From positions 25,000,445-25,064,444 of the forward strand of contig OU744446.1 of the NCBI GenBank assembly GCA_916610825.1: a DNA stretch of 64,000 nt, written 5' to 3'. How positions within the stretch are numbered: position 1 is the first letter of the stretch; the number at the start of each line of letters is the position of its first letter. Shown piece by piece: positions 49,379 through 60,546 of this stretch. Position numbers and translations under genes: made by a program. The notes beneath the pieces were generated by a model that saw only the letters and a program-made list of their open reading frames with translations, did no database searches and was not told where the DNA came from. This DNA comes from Haliclystus octoradiatus (lineage: Eukaryota > Cnidaria > Staurozoa > Stauromedusae > Haliclystidae).

Positions 49379-51714
49379 ATTTACTTTTATTTTCTGAGAC
49401 TGTTTAGACATCTTTGCGCAGAATATTTTGCTGCACATAACAATGCATTTTAGGCCTGCAAGTTAATATAGCGTAAGTGTTCACGTTGCGTTGAAGAAAT
49501 ACCGAAGTTCAAATTGTTTAGCAGCAATCAATAATGGATAAATTATGGAAATAATTATGAAGAGGAATATGCACATGAAAAGAGTTGGTGCTAGCTAAAC
49601 AGCTTCTGTTACTTTGGCATTTTATTGATCTGCTTCACTAATCCCTATATGATCTGATGCGAAGAATTGTTGCGAGCGGAGCGAGCAAGAAAATTAGGAT
49701 TATTGTTTACTTTGCAAAACGGTATTGTTTACTGATTAATTTAATTATATTTTTCAGGACAATTTTGCGTATAACCCGCGAAATATCGAATGACTGAATA
49801 ATTTCAGTGCAAAGAGATATAAGAAATATCTGCCCGAAAATTGACCTAAAAAATTTCCACTTATACATTTGGGTCAATGTAACAGTGCTCATGTCATCAC
49901 AACATGATAAGAAGAAGGCTTGCCAGTAGGCTTACAATGCATAGTATATACTCCTGTTCATAAAACTGTTTTTGTGAAGTGTTGAATTTTATTAATATAC
50001 AGAGTAAATTTTCTGAACACTTTCACTGTAATTGTTGATTTGCTCGAAAAAGTGCCCGAAATTTTTTTCTCAAATGCGTTTGGGGGGCAACTGCCCTCCC
50101 TGCCCCCGAGCTCCTACGCTTATGGTTGATAGGCCGTGCCTGGAATATTTTCCACTTCCTTTGTTACAGCTCAATGCATGGGTTGAGTACTTGCCAATTT
50201 CTTTATCGCATTTGATGTTTTAGATAAAGTCGAGGCTGAGTTGACCTTCTGTGGTTGATCGATTTGAGCCTTCAGATCTGATCATATCTGAAGTTCGGCT
50301 GCTCTGCCATCTGAGCTAATCCTCAATCAGCTACAGAAAACCATACATAATTCCTCTCATTAAATAAAATAAGTCAAAAAGAGACATACGAATTTTCACA
50401 TAAGTCTTTGATAAATTTTCATTAATTAAAGATTTGACTTTTATCATTGAGCACTATATATAACCAATATACGCAAATGGGGACAATCAATGGATAAATA
50501 ATTACAGTACCTGTCAACACTGTCAAATGCTAAGACGCAGTAAATGCTATATTTAGACAATTGCAGTACAAAGTAGTAATAGACGGCCACTACTATAAGA
50601 ATGTACTGTCTTTCCTATGAGGTAATTATATATGGTGCAGATGTGCATTAGCGGTAAATGTTTGGAAGTCGTTTTATTGCCATTAGCAATCGGAAGATGA
50701 ATCTAAGCGAGTTAATAAAGGGCTTGACTGAGATTCACTCTGTAAGTCTGTTTGGCTAGCAGATGATAATAAACGGCTCCTAATTTGTTTTCCTGCAGTC
50801 CAACTGATACAAGTGATACCCCTTTTATCAGATCTCTAGACGTGTTCTTAGTGGCAGTGATGACAGCTGTTTTTTTTTCGCCAGTGGGGCACTCCATCGC
50901 CATTCCACATAGAAGGAACTCCATCTGGGCCAGGATAAACTTTTTAGTTTTCAATTTGAAGAGGATTTTATTTTAGTAACTGATGTTATCGTCTAAGCAT
51001 CACTTCGATATCAACCTTCTTTGTGTGTTGTACCTATGTTCTGCACCTAGCGTGTTTTTAATTAGTATATACATTGGACTTAGAAGTAAAGTTGATACCA
51101 TTGTTTCGTGTTGTTTTATGATTGGTCGTTTGTAAGGTATGATGCAATAGCTAAATATATATGGCTCCTTCACCCTTTATTTAACTGTTCTGTAGCTGTG
51201 GCTGGCTATGAAAAGACATCTTTGATTGCTGATATATTAATAGATTTTTTACTGTTAAATTATTGCTGATGTTTCTTCTTTGAGTCACAGTTACAGGCAT
51301 CAATTGCTTTGAAATAGAATCACTTGATATTCTATGCATTGTCTTATCTATTGGTTTATTTGTTGGAATACCAAAGATTTGAGGGAAGCAAATTACAGTC
51401 CTCTATCATTGACAATAAAAGGCCTTCAAACTCTGTGACAACTGGACATGATTCAGATAACGCAAGCCTCATACATTGAAATAAATTGACACTGTTTGAC
51501 AATCAAAGTGTCTGTATTTAGCGCTCTAAACTACTTTATAATGGGGATTATTAAGTTATGATCTTCTAACTGTACACTATATATAGACCAATCGAGGAAA
51601 CTAACGTCCCGTTTCAAGTATTAACATTTTACACTTGGTTGAGGGTAGCGAAATAGTAATCTTTTTTAACAATGTTGTGATTTGAGAAATCCTTCAGACA
51701 TTGGTAATCAATAG
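49379..51714. other. Intergenic, no gene supported
   Basis: Besides the tRNA-like unit near 50.3 kb it includes CTGCCCTCCCTGCCCCC (about 50090), which looks like transposon-end sequence. An 80-codon minus frame at 50712-50954 shows no known motif and is left uncalled. Confidence 0.35.
50258..50330 (-). repeat. tRNA-like sequence (SINE head or pseudogene)
   Basis: Minus strand: TTAGCTCAGATGGCAGAG (A box, 50302-50319) and GGCTCAAATCG (B box, 50260-50270). The acceptor stem does not pair, and the region between the boxes contains the palindrome CAGATATGATCAGATCTG. Confidence 0.5.
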
Positions 51715-54700
51715 TTAATCTGTTATGTAGGCAGGGTTTGCAATTGCAATAGGTCTTTTGTTTGAGGCCATTTCCATTCCAGTTGGATTCATCTGGCTGT
51801 AGATGTTGAAGTCTTTCGAAGGGTTCTTAACACTACAATAAAATAAAGAGAAATATAGAAATGACACAGTGTAAATTAGCATTTTGTATAGCCGATCGTA
51901 ACTGTAATGTCGTTGTTGCTTTATTTGTCAATCTTAAAACTTGACGGGCGAATACATGGGGAAAATTAAACTCTCGCATTTACGGACCACTGGAGTTGAA
52001 AGTAGTAAGGCGTGATTTGCCCCCTTTGTGGAAACATGGAGGAAGGGGGAATCATTAATAAGCTGACCTAGCGAGGTGCGTAATCGTAATTTCTCTCAAC
52101 TTGAGGGGGCCAGGGGCCCGAAATTGGATTTCCAATCAAAGTAATTAAATATGGCAATGGCATATATAACATGTTACAAGCTCATTTGAATAATACCCCC
52201 TATGATATATTACCTCGTGCTCCTTTTACTTCTCACAATTAGAATAATTGGAATGACTACTGTGAGAAATACTATTCCAGCAATTGTTCCTTGACCAAAG
52301 CTACTGTCAGTTAACCATCTGTAAACAGGTGTATACCACGATTCAGCTTCAAGGCTTTTCTCTCCAATTGAGGCATTCATTAAGACTATACTGTAGCTAC
52401 TACTTGCCATTATTGCAAGACTCTCCAATTGACTTGTGTATTTGCTTGCTGAAATTATCAGTCGAAAGTTTCTGGAGGAGGCAGATGGAGTGATATCCCT
52501 CATTTTATTAGTTATAACAGATGACTCACGTAGTATCGTTTTGGTTCTGGTGTTATATTCATAGCGGCTGGTTTGTACAACAGTTGTTGTAAATGGAGAT
52601 TCCTTGATAGTGTTCAAAGAGGTAGAAGAAGTACTGAAAGAATGGCAGAAAGTTTCATTACTGGCTTTGATCAATTTACCGTGACACAGTTTATCACAAT
52701 CTTTACCATACCACTGTTGTGAGCAGATCTTTTCGCCATTTGTAGTGTTACACGTGTAGTGAATATTAGATTTCGGACTGGGAATACATTGATTGGTGCA
52801 TTCTTTGCCATACCATGATGCTTTGCAAGTCTTTTCTCCTTCAGTAGTGCATTCGTATTGGCTTGTTTCATTGCAGAATGTTGAACAGCTAGAATCGTAA
52901 TATTTACTATCGCAATAGATGTGGAGTTTGAATTGAAATGTCGTAGGGTTGACGTTTTTCCGTTGGCCAGATGTTGATAGGTCTACAGGCACATAAACTG
53001 ACTCATTGAAAGTAGGATTCTTTTTTTCATCATAAATGAACTGATCAACTAATGATCTGATTTGTTTGTTCTGATATATCACGACATCGTAGACTTTCAT
53101 GCGAAAACCAAATCCCTGATTATAATTAAAAAATACAGTTTATTAAGCTGAAACCTACACCTACTAGAATCAATCTTCTGTACAGTTTACAATTTTAGGT
53201 ACAGAAGGTCGTAACAAATCAAAATATTTAATCATATCAGTTCCTGGTGAAATTAGCCCTGACAATAAGTTGTTCAATGACTATAAGAATTTAAATCTAC
53301 AATGATAGATTTGGTTTTAACCTAATAACAAATAGGAGTTATAGCTCCTGGCCCCGGTCTTTGCCCAGATTGGAAAGAATGCATTATGCGCGGCCAACAT
53401 CTTGCCCGCAAACAGCAAGATTTCCAGTCTGGGTCTTTTCTACATATATAGATAGATAGATATTTATTTGATCATAATAACTTTTTGAGTTAAATACAGT
53501 GTGTTTTTATTAGAAATTGTTACATGATCAGGTCATCCCGTAAGCATAGAATGCTTGTTTATTTGGGAGACCTTATATTTATAGTAGTTTGAAAAGGATA
53601 TAAAATAAAAAATTGAGGATTTTAGAAATCAAATAACAATTGATTCGAGTTTGTAATTATGTTAAAATTATAAATAGAAATATTGAATTTAATGTCATAC
53701 AGCAGGCAAAATATTAAGTAAAAAGATAAAATAAAATGAAATAATAATAAAATCAAGTCAATAACAATAACAATGGATAAATCATAGATGAAATAAAAAT
53801 AAAAAATAACCAATAACAATTGCAATTGCAATGGATGAAGGTTTGGGTTGAATGAAAAGGAGAAAGAGAAAAGAAAGAAAAAAAGGAAGTTGGAAAGTTT
53901 AATCAGTTTGTTAGGTGCAGATGTAACAGTCTGTGACAGTGCATACGTCATAGTAATTATCAATGAATTTCATTTTTAAAGATTTGCAGAAACGTTTGGA
54001 AGGAATATTGATGTCAAAATTGAACTTAAAATAATTCCAAAGACTAGGAAATTTGTAATTTGGATAATGCTGCAAAGCAAAAGTTTTTGCGAAAGGTACA
54101 GCAAATGTATTTTTCTTTCTACGGTGATTACGCTGGAAAACAAAAATATCTTCAATGCAGGTTGGTGCTTTTTGCATTATCACATTGTGGAGAAAGGTAA
54201 ACACTTTGAAAGAATGCAGATCATGAAATTGTAAAATACCTAGTTGCTTACAAAGAGGTTCAGCATGTGAACGTGGCTTGACATTCATAATTATCCTGAT
54301 ACATTTTTTGTGGAGCTTATTGAGACATCCTGTGGAAGTACTATGGCCCCAAATTGAAATTCCATATTCGAAATGCGGTTTCACCATTGTGTTGTAAATC
54401 TGTAATTTATGTTTAATCGAAAGGAATTTTCTAACGCGAATCAAGGAATACATATTTCTAAGGATTTTTTTTCTAATGTGACGAGTGTGTGATGTCCAAT
54501 TAAGTTTATTGTCAATCATTATTCCTAAAAATTTGATAGATTTTGTAGAGCAATCAGAGCCACAACGCTGTAAAGGATGACCTTTTATATTTATTTCAAA
54601 GTTATTTGGCTTATGATTGCCAAAAAGAATAAATTTTGATTTATTAGGGCTAACTGTTAGATGGTTTGCATCAAACCAATCAGAAACGTTGTTTAATTCT

Positions 54701-57700
54701 TTATTACAATTCGCTGCAAGAGAAGATAAATCATTGGAGCAAATTTGTAATGTTGTATCATCAGCAAAAAGGTTGACATTTGAATTGGTGCAATTTGGAA
54801 GATCATTCACGTATATAAGAAACAATAGTGGGCCTAGGATGCTCCCCTGAGGAACTCCACAGCTGATTGAACTAGGTGAAGATAAATGACCATCAAAAGA
54901 TAAAATTTGAGTTCTATCAGTTAAATATTGACGGAACCAGTTCAGTTCGATATTTGACAATCCATAGTGAGCTAATTTTGATAACAGTATGGTGTGTGAA
55001 ACTGTATCAAACGCTTTGCGTAAATCAAGGAATAAACCAACATGATACTTTTTGTCAGAGTTTGAAAATTTGTTACTTAAAAAATGTAAAATGCAATCGA
55101 CAGTACTGTGGTGTTTTCGAAATCCAAACTGAAAACTTGTTAAAAAATGCTCTTCAAAGTAGCTGTACAGCTGGTTATAAACAACACGTTCAAAAACCTT
55201 TGAGAAAGTTGGTAGTAACGAAATGGGTCGGTAATTTGAAAACAAATGTGGATCACCAGACTTGAATAAAGGTAGTATTTTTGCACATTTAAAAGCATCA
55301 GGAATATATCCAGATTTTAGGGAAAGATTAATAAGGTAAGTGAGTGGGCAAATCAAAGGCTCTCTGATCAACTTCAAGCATTTATTAGAGATATGGTCGA
55401 AACCAGAACTAGATTTGTTCTTCATATTTGAAATAACTTTTCCAATTGCAAAAGGTGATACATATTTGAATTTAAACTTGTGGCTATTGTTAACTGGAAG
55501 ATGTCTCAAAAAGTCTGTTGAACAGGAAAATGTTTGCTCAAGTTGGGGTCCAACATTAGCAAAAAAAGTGTTGAAATTGTTTGCTATCAGATCTTTATCC
55601 TGAATTTTTCTTTCAGAAACAGAAAAAAAAAGATGGAAAACGATTGCAATTTTTTGTAATACCTAGTAATTGGTTTGTTACCTTCCATAACTGACGTAAA
55701 TTTTGTTTGGATGATTCATAAAATTGATCCCAGTATAAAATTTTAGCTTTTCTTAATAGCTTATTGTATAATTTGCAATAATTGTCATAGGTGATCTTTG
55801 CATGAGCAGTTTTGCAGACAATGAATTTTTTAAATATTTTTTTTTTTGTGTTTCTTGAAACTAGTAGTCCTTTTGTCATCCACCGCTGAATTTTGTGATG
55901 TTTTTTATTCAGCTTAGTGGTGATTACAGGACAAGAAAGATTCAAATTGTGTTGAATGATTTGCTCAAAACAATGAAAAGCTTGTGCAGGGTCAGATGGG
56001 AGAAACCAGTTTTCATCTGCAAGGAGACTATTAAAATGGGAAATGTTCTGAGGTGACATATTTCTGTAGGTTATTGTTGCAGAATGGTTTTGAAAATTAT
56101 TTGAAAGACATACATATGGTGCTAAGTGATCGGAAATTTCAGTAATCAAAATCCCAGAACTCAATGATCCTTTGAAATTCGTAAAAATATTATCAATTAA
56201 CGTGCATGTTTTGGTAGTGATACGGGTTGGTTCAACAATGAGAGGTGATAATTTTAAATCAAGCATGGTGTCAAGCAAATTTACAGATTTAGGGGACGCT
56301 GAAAGCAGATCGACATTGAAATCTCCGGCCAAAAATACAGTTTTCCTTTTAAGTTGGGTTAATGTTGTGTTAAGCTGGTGGAGAGCATTGCTAAGTGTTG
56401 ACTTTGGTGGAAGGTAGACAGAGAAAAAATAAAGTTGTTGAGTCTCAACAGCAATCAGTTCAATGTCATCAGACATAATTGACAGGTCTTCACAAACAGA
56501 AAATAAAATCGACTGATGAATAGCAATAGCAACACCACCTCCCTTTTTTCCTACTCTCTCATTCAAAATCAAATCATAATCAGGTATTTTTATGGAAGAA
56601 TGCTGCCAAATTTCTTGTAGAGCAATCATTTTGATATTAGTAATTGCAAGCAAATCAGACAAGGATTCATGATTTTTTAAAAGGCTCCTAACATTTTGCG
56701 ACGCCAAAGACATCACGTCATGTTTAACATTGATAGGGTCTACATAGCCTAATCTGTTGATTGTGTCTGCGTTATCACTTTGTTTCTCAAGGTCGTTAAA
56801 GTCTGTCATGGTAATTGTTAGTAAAGATATATTGCGAAATGTCGAAAATGGTCAGTGGGTGGCTTTCAAATGGGCCAAAAGTATTTTTGGGAAAGAAGTA
56901 AATGAAATCAAAATAATAAAATATAAAATAAACAAATAATAAAGTGGAACACTTATCGTTATGTTCAAGTAAACATTGACAGCTGTTCTTCATTTGTAAT
57001 TTGAATTTTTTCATCATCGTTGGACTTCACATAAACAGCAATGTCCTTTGTCCACGTCCCTTTGATTTTCTTTTTCCTTTTTAACTGTCGACATTCATAG
57101 AATAATTTTCCTATGTTTGGTGGCAAATCTTCTGATAGGTAAAGTCCTGTACCCTTCAATTTACTTCTTTCGCTGTACACTCTTCTCCGTGTCCAAACGT
57201 TATTAAAGTTAACCATTATGGTCGACATCTTGATTGTTTCTTTTGTTTTGATTTCACTATCATTTGTATCACTGACCTCGTTGCGCAATGTTTCACCTTC
57301 ACGGTTTGACGAAGATGGCGTCTGGACTTTATCCTTTGAAATCTTTGCACGAGGGATTAGTCTCCTTGCAGAAAAATCAGAGGATTTCAATAGAATTCCA
57401 AGTTTTTCTTTGGCAGTGGTTATTATGACCGAATCGATATCTTCATTTTCATCTACACCATCCAATCTCAGGTTTGTTAATTTCGTGGATGCTTCAGTTC
57501 TGTTGGCTGCAAATTTTAATCTTGTTATCTCCTGTTCTTGTTCATGTTGTCTCTCTTCGAGTTGGTTAATTAGTTCTTGTTGGTTGTTTGTTATCGTCTT
57601 CAACTTATTTATTTCTTCTACACATTTTTCAGTTGCCGACTTGACAATACTTTCAAACAAAAGTTTGACATCTTTTGACTGCAGCACTTCCAGCAAATCT

Positions 57701-58553
57701 GCTTTCGTTAGCAGAGGTGCCGAATTATCTGATAAAGATGTACAAGACGACGACGAATCCTTCGACGATGCTCTGGTGGCTATAGACATATTGATGAGAG
57801 TTAATTCACATATTTGATATTAATTATTTTCAAGATTAAAAGTCAGCAAACGGAAAAAAAAACTTGAGAGCTCAAGAAAACACGTCTGATCGCAACGAGA
57901 CGAGACTGATATATAAAGCTTCGGAAAACTTAAATTTGATATCTAATCATCATGATGCAAATTATGATCTGAAAACGGTCGTAATAAAAAGGTTGAAATC
58001 ACTACTCACTTCTTTGTAGTCTATGCCTTTAGTTGTTATGTTGATGGCTTGATTTTTAATATCGGATTTAAATACAATCTCTGGTGTTATTCTATTCTTA
58101 GTGACAATCATTCTTTGCGTGCAATTGTTGATATCAAATGATTGTTTTTCATCAATAGGTAGATGTTGCAAGCATAATTCAAAGATGTAGATATTTGAAC
58201 CACTACAAGAGGTTCCATCAGAGCGTTTCGGTGGTTTGTTGAGGAAGCTGACCATAGTGGTCTTTATGGTAACAGTTGCATCAATTTGTACCTTGAAAAT
58301 ATGAAAGAGAAACATGTTGATAACGAGGTCCAATCCATATTCAATCCGATAGATTATAAATGACCATAGCCATCAAGACAATGGTTTAGAGTTGCCAACC
58401 TCAATATTGCGTATACTCAGATTGAATTTGTATTGATTGATCCAATTTGACAACGAAATAACAGTCTGTATATCCTATATGTATAAGATACCATATCAAA
58501 CTTACCGTTAATGAATAGAGAATAAATACGATAAGAAATATCCAATGTAACAT
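51715..58553 (-). CDS. DSL-domain (Notch-ligand-like) type I membrane protein
   Basis: Exons on the minus strand: 58553-58506, 58291-58010, 53115-52214, 51832-51715; 1350 bases, 449 residues, all GT-AG. Signal peptide (1-16 from this ATG; an in-frame ATG 12 codons upstream is an alternative). Residues 17-165 fit the MNNL/C2-like N-terminal region of Delta and Jagged ([20 protein letters not shown]). A DSL domain with six Cys follows (178, 187, 191, 199, 207, 216; motif [12 protein letters not shown]), then a second half-DSL/EGF-like repeat (about 220-255, [12 protein letters not shown]), a Ser/Thr-rich stalk, a transmembrane helix (387-405) and a 44-residue tail ending ANPAYITD with an NPAY motif. 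DSL ligands bind Notch on neighbouring cells; here the usual EGF array is absent. The last exon was found by splicing at ACGAG|GTAATA in place of the overlapping TAA. Intron 2 (4.9 kb) contains a LINE on the same strand. Confidence 0.82.
53911..56809 (-). pseudogene. LINE ORF2 (APE endonuclease plus reverse transcriptase) with one frameshift
   Basis: First part (56809-55613): an apurinic-type endonuclease with [21 protein letters not shown] and EISDHLAP, the usual catalytic motifs. Second part (from about 55612 to 53911): reverse transcriptase with [34 protein letters not shown] and FADDTTL. The two parts join at a nine-base T run (minus strand, 55623-55631); removing one T restores a continuous frame through [17 protein letters not shown]. 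Everything else is open, so this single slip is the only visible lesion. ORF2 nicks the target and copies the RNA from the nick. A C-terminal zinc finger is not evident. Confidence 0.85.
56965..57789 (-). CDS. LINE ORF1 protein
   Basis: 274 residues. A Ser-rich start, a coiled-coil-like stretch (about 50-105, rich in Glu, Gln and Lys with [20 protein letters not shown]), then a basic C-terminal half resembling the RNA-binding part of Jockey-clade ORF1 ([23 protein letters not shown]). It would coat the element RNA as a chaperone. The frame is intact. The plus-strand frame opposite it is a shadow. Confidence 0.75.
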   Translation of the reverse strand: MSIATRASSKDSSSSCTSLSDNSAPLLTKADLLEVLQSKDVKLLFESIVKSATEKCVEEINKLKTITNNQQELINQLEERQHEQEQEITRLKFAANRTEASTKLTNLRLDGVDENEDIDSVIITTAKEKLGILLKSSDFSARRLIPRAKISKDKVQTPSSSNREGETLRNEVSDTNDSEIKTKETIKMSTIMVNFNNVWTRRRVYSERSKLKGTGLYLSEDLPPNIGKLFYECRQLKRKKKIKGTWTKDIAVYVKSNDDEKIQITNEEQLSMFT

Positions 58554-59900
58554 TTTGGTTTCTCTCCAGTTACAATTCATGTTTTTCATCAATACTTTAA
58601 TCTTTAACTTTATACGTGATTCCAACTTACACGTTATTATATATCCCAAGTCAAAATGTTTCACAGTATATTCAGTTTTCTGTTACTGGAATATAGGCGT
58701 ATGCATGACACTGTATAGGTACGTGTTGCGAAACGATGAATGAATTGTTACTCGAGAATTAAGTTTAACACATAGAATGAAAGTATTGCTACACTTGACA
58801 TTATCATATTTCAATCGGTTATGCAAAAGTTTGAATGTGAATTTAATAAACCGTAAACGGACCGGTGTCATATTTATATTCCCTCTTGTAGTGCTGCTTA
58901 ATTCCAAGAAATGAGATGGCTCTTGGATGGCCTGAAGAAAAAAGAATACTACATTGGTACTCGTGAATCAGTCACGTTGCTGCATGATTGGCTATAATGA
59001 TACCAAGGCAATTATAGATCTATAAATCTATACTCACTGTTTCAGTTTTATTTTTGTACATACGCTATTCAAGTTATATAAAATAATAAAATGTTAATTT
59101 TAGAGAAAAAATTTATAGAACTAAAACACGGTTTTCATATTCTTTATGGGATTGCAAAACGATTTACATTTTCCACAGTCAGTATGTGTGCTACGTGTCG
59201 GTTGTTACGAAATTCCTACATTTTGGTCATTACGGAATACGGTCATACACGGTAGGGTAGGTCTATATATAGAGGAATTGCATGAGAATGGGATTCACCG
59301 CACTGTAAGTAAATATTACCACCTATGATGAACATATAGTGTCCAAGATTATCTGGCTCTATTGTCTAGAGTATATACATGGTGCATATCCTATATTGTA
59401 TTTTGTTATCTTATTTTCAATATTTACAGAGTGTATATTATATATATATTTGTATTTTCAGAGTGTGTTGGAGCCTATGGATATAACTGGATATATACAG
59501 TTATGCTGAACGAGAAACCCCACACAAAGGTCAGTGCTTTAACAGTTATAGGTTACACTTGCCATTTGGTATAATTCAACATTATTGACTTCCCGAACTG
59601 TATAATTTACTATCGAATAAAAGGTATAGTGACGGGTGGTTGCGGTTGACGACGATCCACTTTATAGGAGCCTGAGATACTAGAAGCAAGAGGAACATTT
59701 ACAGTAGCACAAATCGCAGTCATCTATGGTATCATCTTAACTTGTTATTTAAACTGAATTATGGAATTGACTTCTGTGCAGCAGAGTATCCCATTTGGCA
59801 ACAGCCTGTTGCACTCTATAGAGTTGCACATTGCGAATCGACCAATGGCGAACAGTCCAATTAGATGTATGACATGTTTGGGCAGCCGCCATAAGAGATC
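58554..59900. other. 5' flank of the DSL gene, no other gene seen
   Basis: Short frames (58683-58907, 59146-59574) have no recognisable motif. A promoter for the DSL gene should lie here but no clear TATA box stands out. Confidence 0.4.
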
Positions 59901-59911
59901 AATACCCTATC

Positions 59912-60389
59912 TTTCGACAAACATGTCATAGCAATTAATAAGAAAATCAATAGAAGCTTGGGCGTTTTGAAGTACGTGAGACGTTTCATACCGCAAGAAG
60001 CAGCTAGAACTATTTATAACACCATTGTTTTGCCACACTTTGACTACTGCGCTGTCGTATGGGGGAACTGTAAAACCGAACATCTAGATCGCCTCCAGAG
60101 ATTGCAAAACAGAGGAATGAGGACAGTGCTCCGTTGTAACTATCGCACTCGTGTCTCTGATATGCAAAGTCAACTAGGTTGGCTTTCTGTTAGAGACAGA
60201 ATAACATCGCATCAACTAATGTTCACTCATAAAATTAAATTCAAACTAGCTCCTCCTTTGCTTTCCGACTTTTTCCAACTGCCGTATTCCACCAGAACAA
60301 GATCTCACGCCCACAATGACATTCACATCAAGTCGAGCCATCGTCATTCATTTCAAGAACGTCTCCTTGAGAAGCACTTACGTTCTTAG
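59912..60389 (+). pseudogene. 5'-truncated LINE: end of reverse transcriptase ORF
   Basis: The frame is open from about 59912 (KHVIAINKKINRSLGVL) and contains TIYNTIVLPHFDYCAVVWG and RLQRLQNRGMRTVL, the standard region after the RT palm in Jockey/CR1-type LINEs. It ends at 60387-60389. A (GAT)n tail near 60521-60546 marks the element's 3' end. It differs from the LINE at 53-58 kb and lies on the other strand. Confidence 0.85.
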
Positions 60390-60518
60390 TATACTTTACA
60401 CTTACCACTCATTCCTGTTATTTATGCCTGTTTTTTTACTTAATGTCTGTTTTCCTGTCAACTTAGCTATGTATCAGTCCTTTGAAAAAAAGTTTGTATA
60501 ACTTAAAGGTTCTGAATA

Positions 60519-60546
60519 AATGATGATGATGATGATGATGATGATC
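60519..60546 (+). repeat. (ATG)n tail of the truncated LINE
   Basis: About nine ATG units directly after the RT frame and a short 3' untranslated part, as is usual for microsatellite-tailed LINEs. Confidence 0.85.

Larger units (their letters stand above)
53450..57910 (-). mobile_element. Nearly full-length LINE (Jockey/CR1-type non-LTR retrotransposon)
   Basis: ORF1, then an endonuclease plus reverse transcriptase ORF2, then a 3' untranslated part ending in a short TATC run near 53450, in the same orientation as the host DSL gene. The 5' limit is approximate and I could not identify a target duplication. It fills most of intron 2. Confidence 0.8.

Noticed and set aside
52671..52871. Cys-rich alternative frame inside the DSL exon
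   Set aside because: It overlaps the DSL exon out of frame; the DSL cysteine spacing exists only in the long frame.
53622..53963. 113-codon Phe/Leu/Ile-rich frame
   Set aside because: It is AT-rich 3' untranslated sequence of the LINE and overlaps the end of ORF2.
54876..55603. Plus-strand frames over the LINE reverse transcriptase
   Set aside because: Antisense shadows of a frame with clear RT motifs.
57218..57817. 199-codon plus-strand frame
   Set aside because: It is the antisense shadow of LINE ORF1, whose coiled-coil protein on the minus strand explains the open frame.
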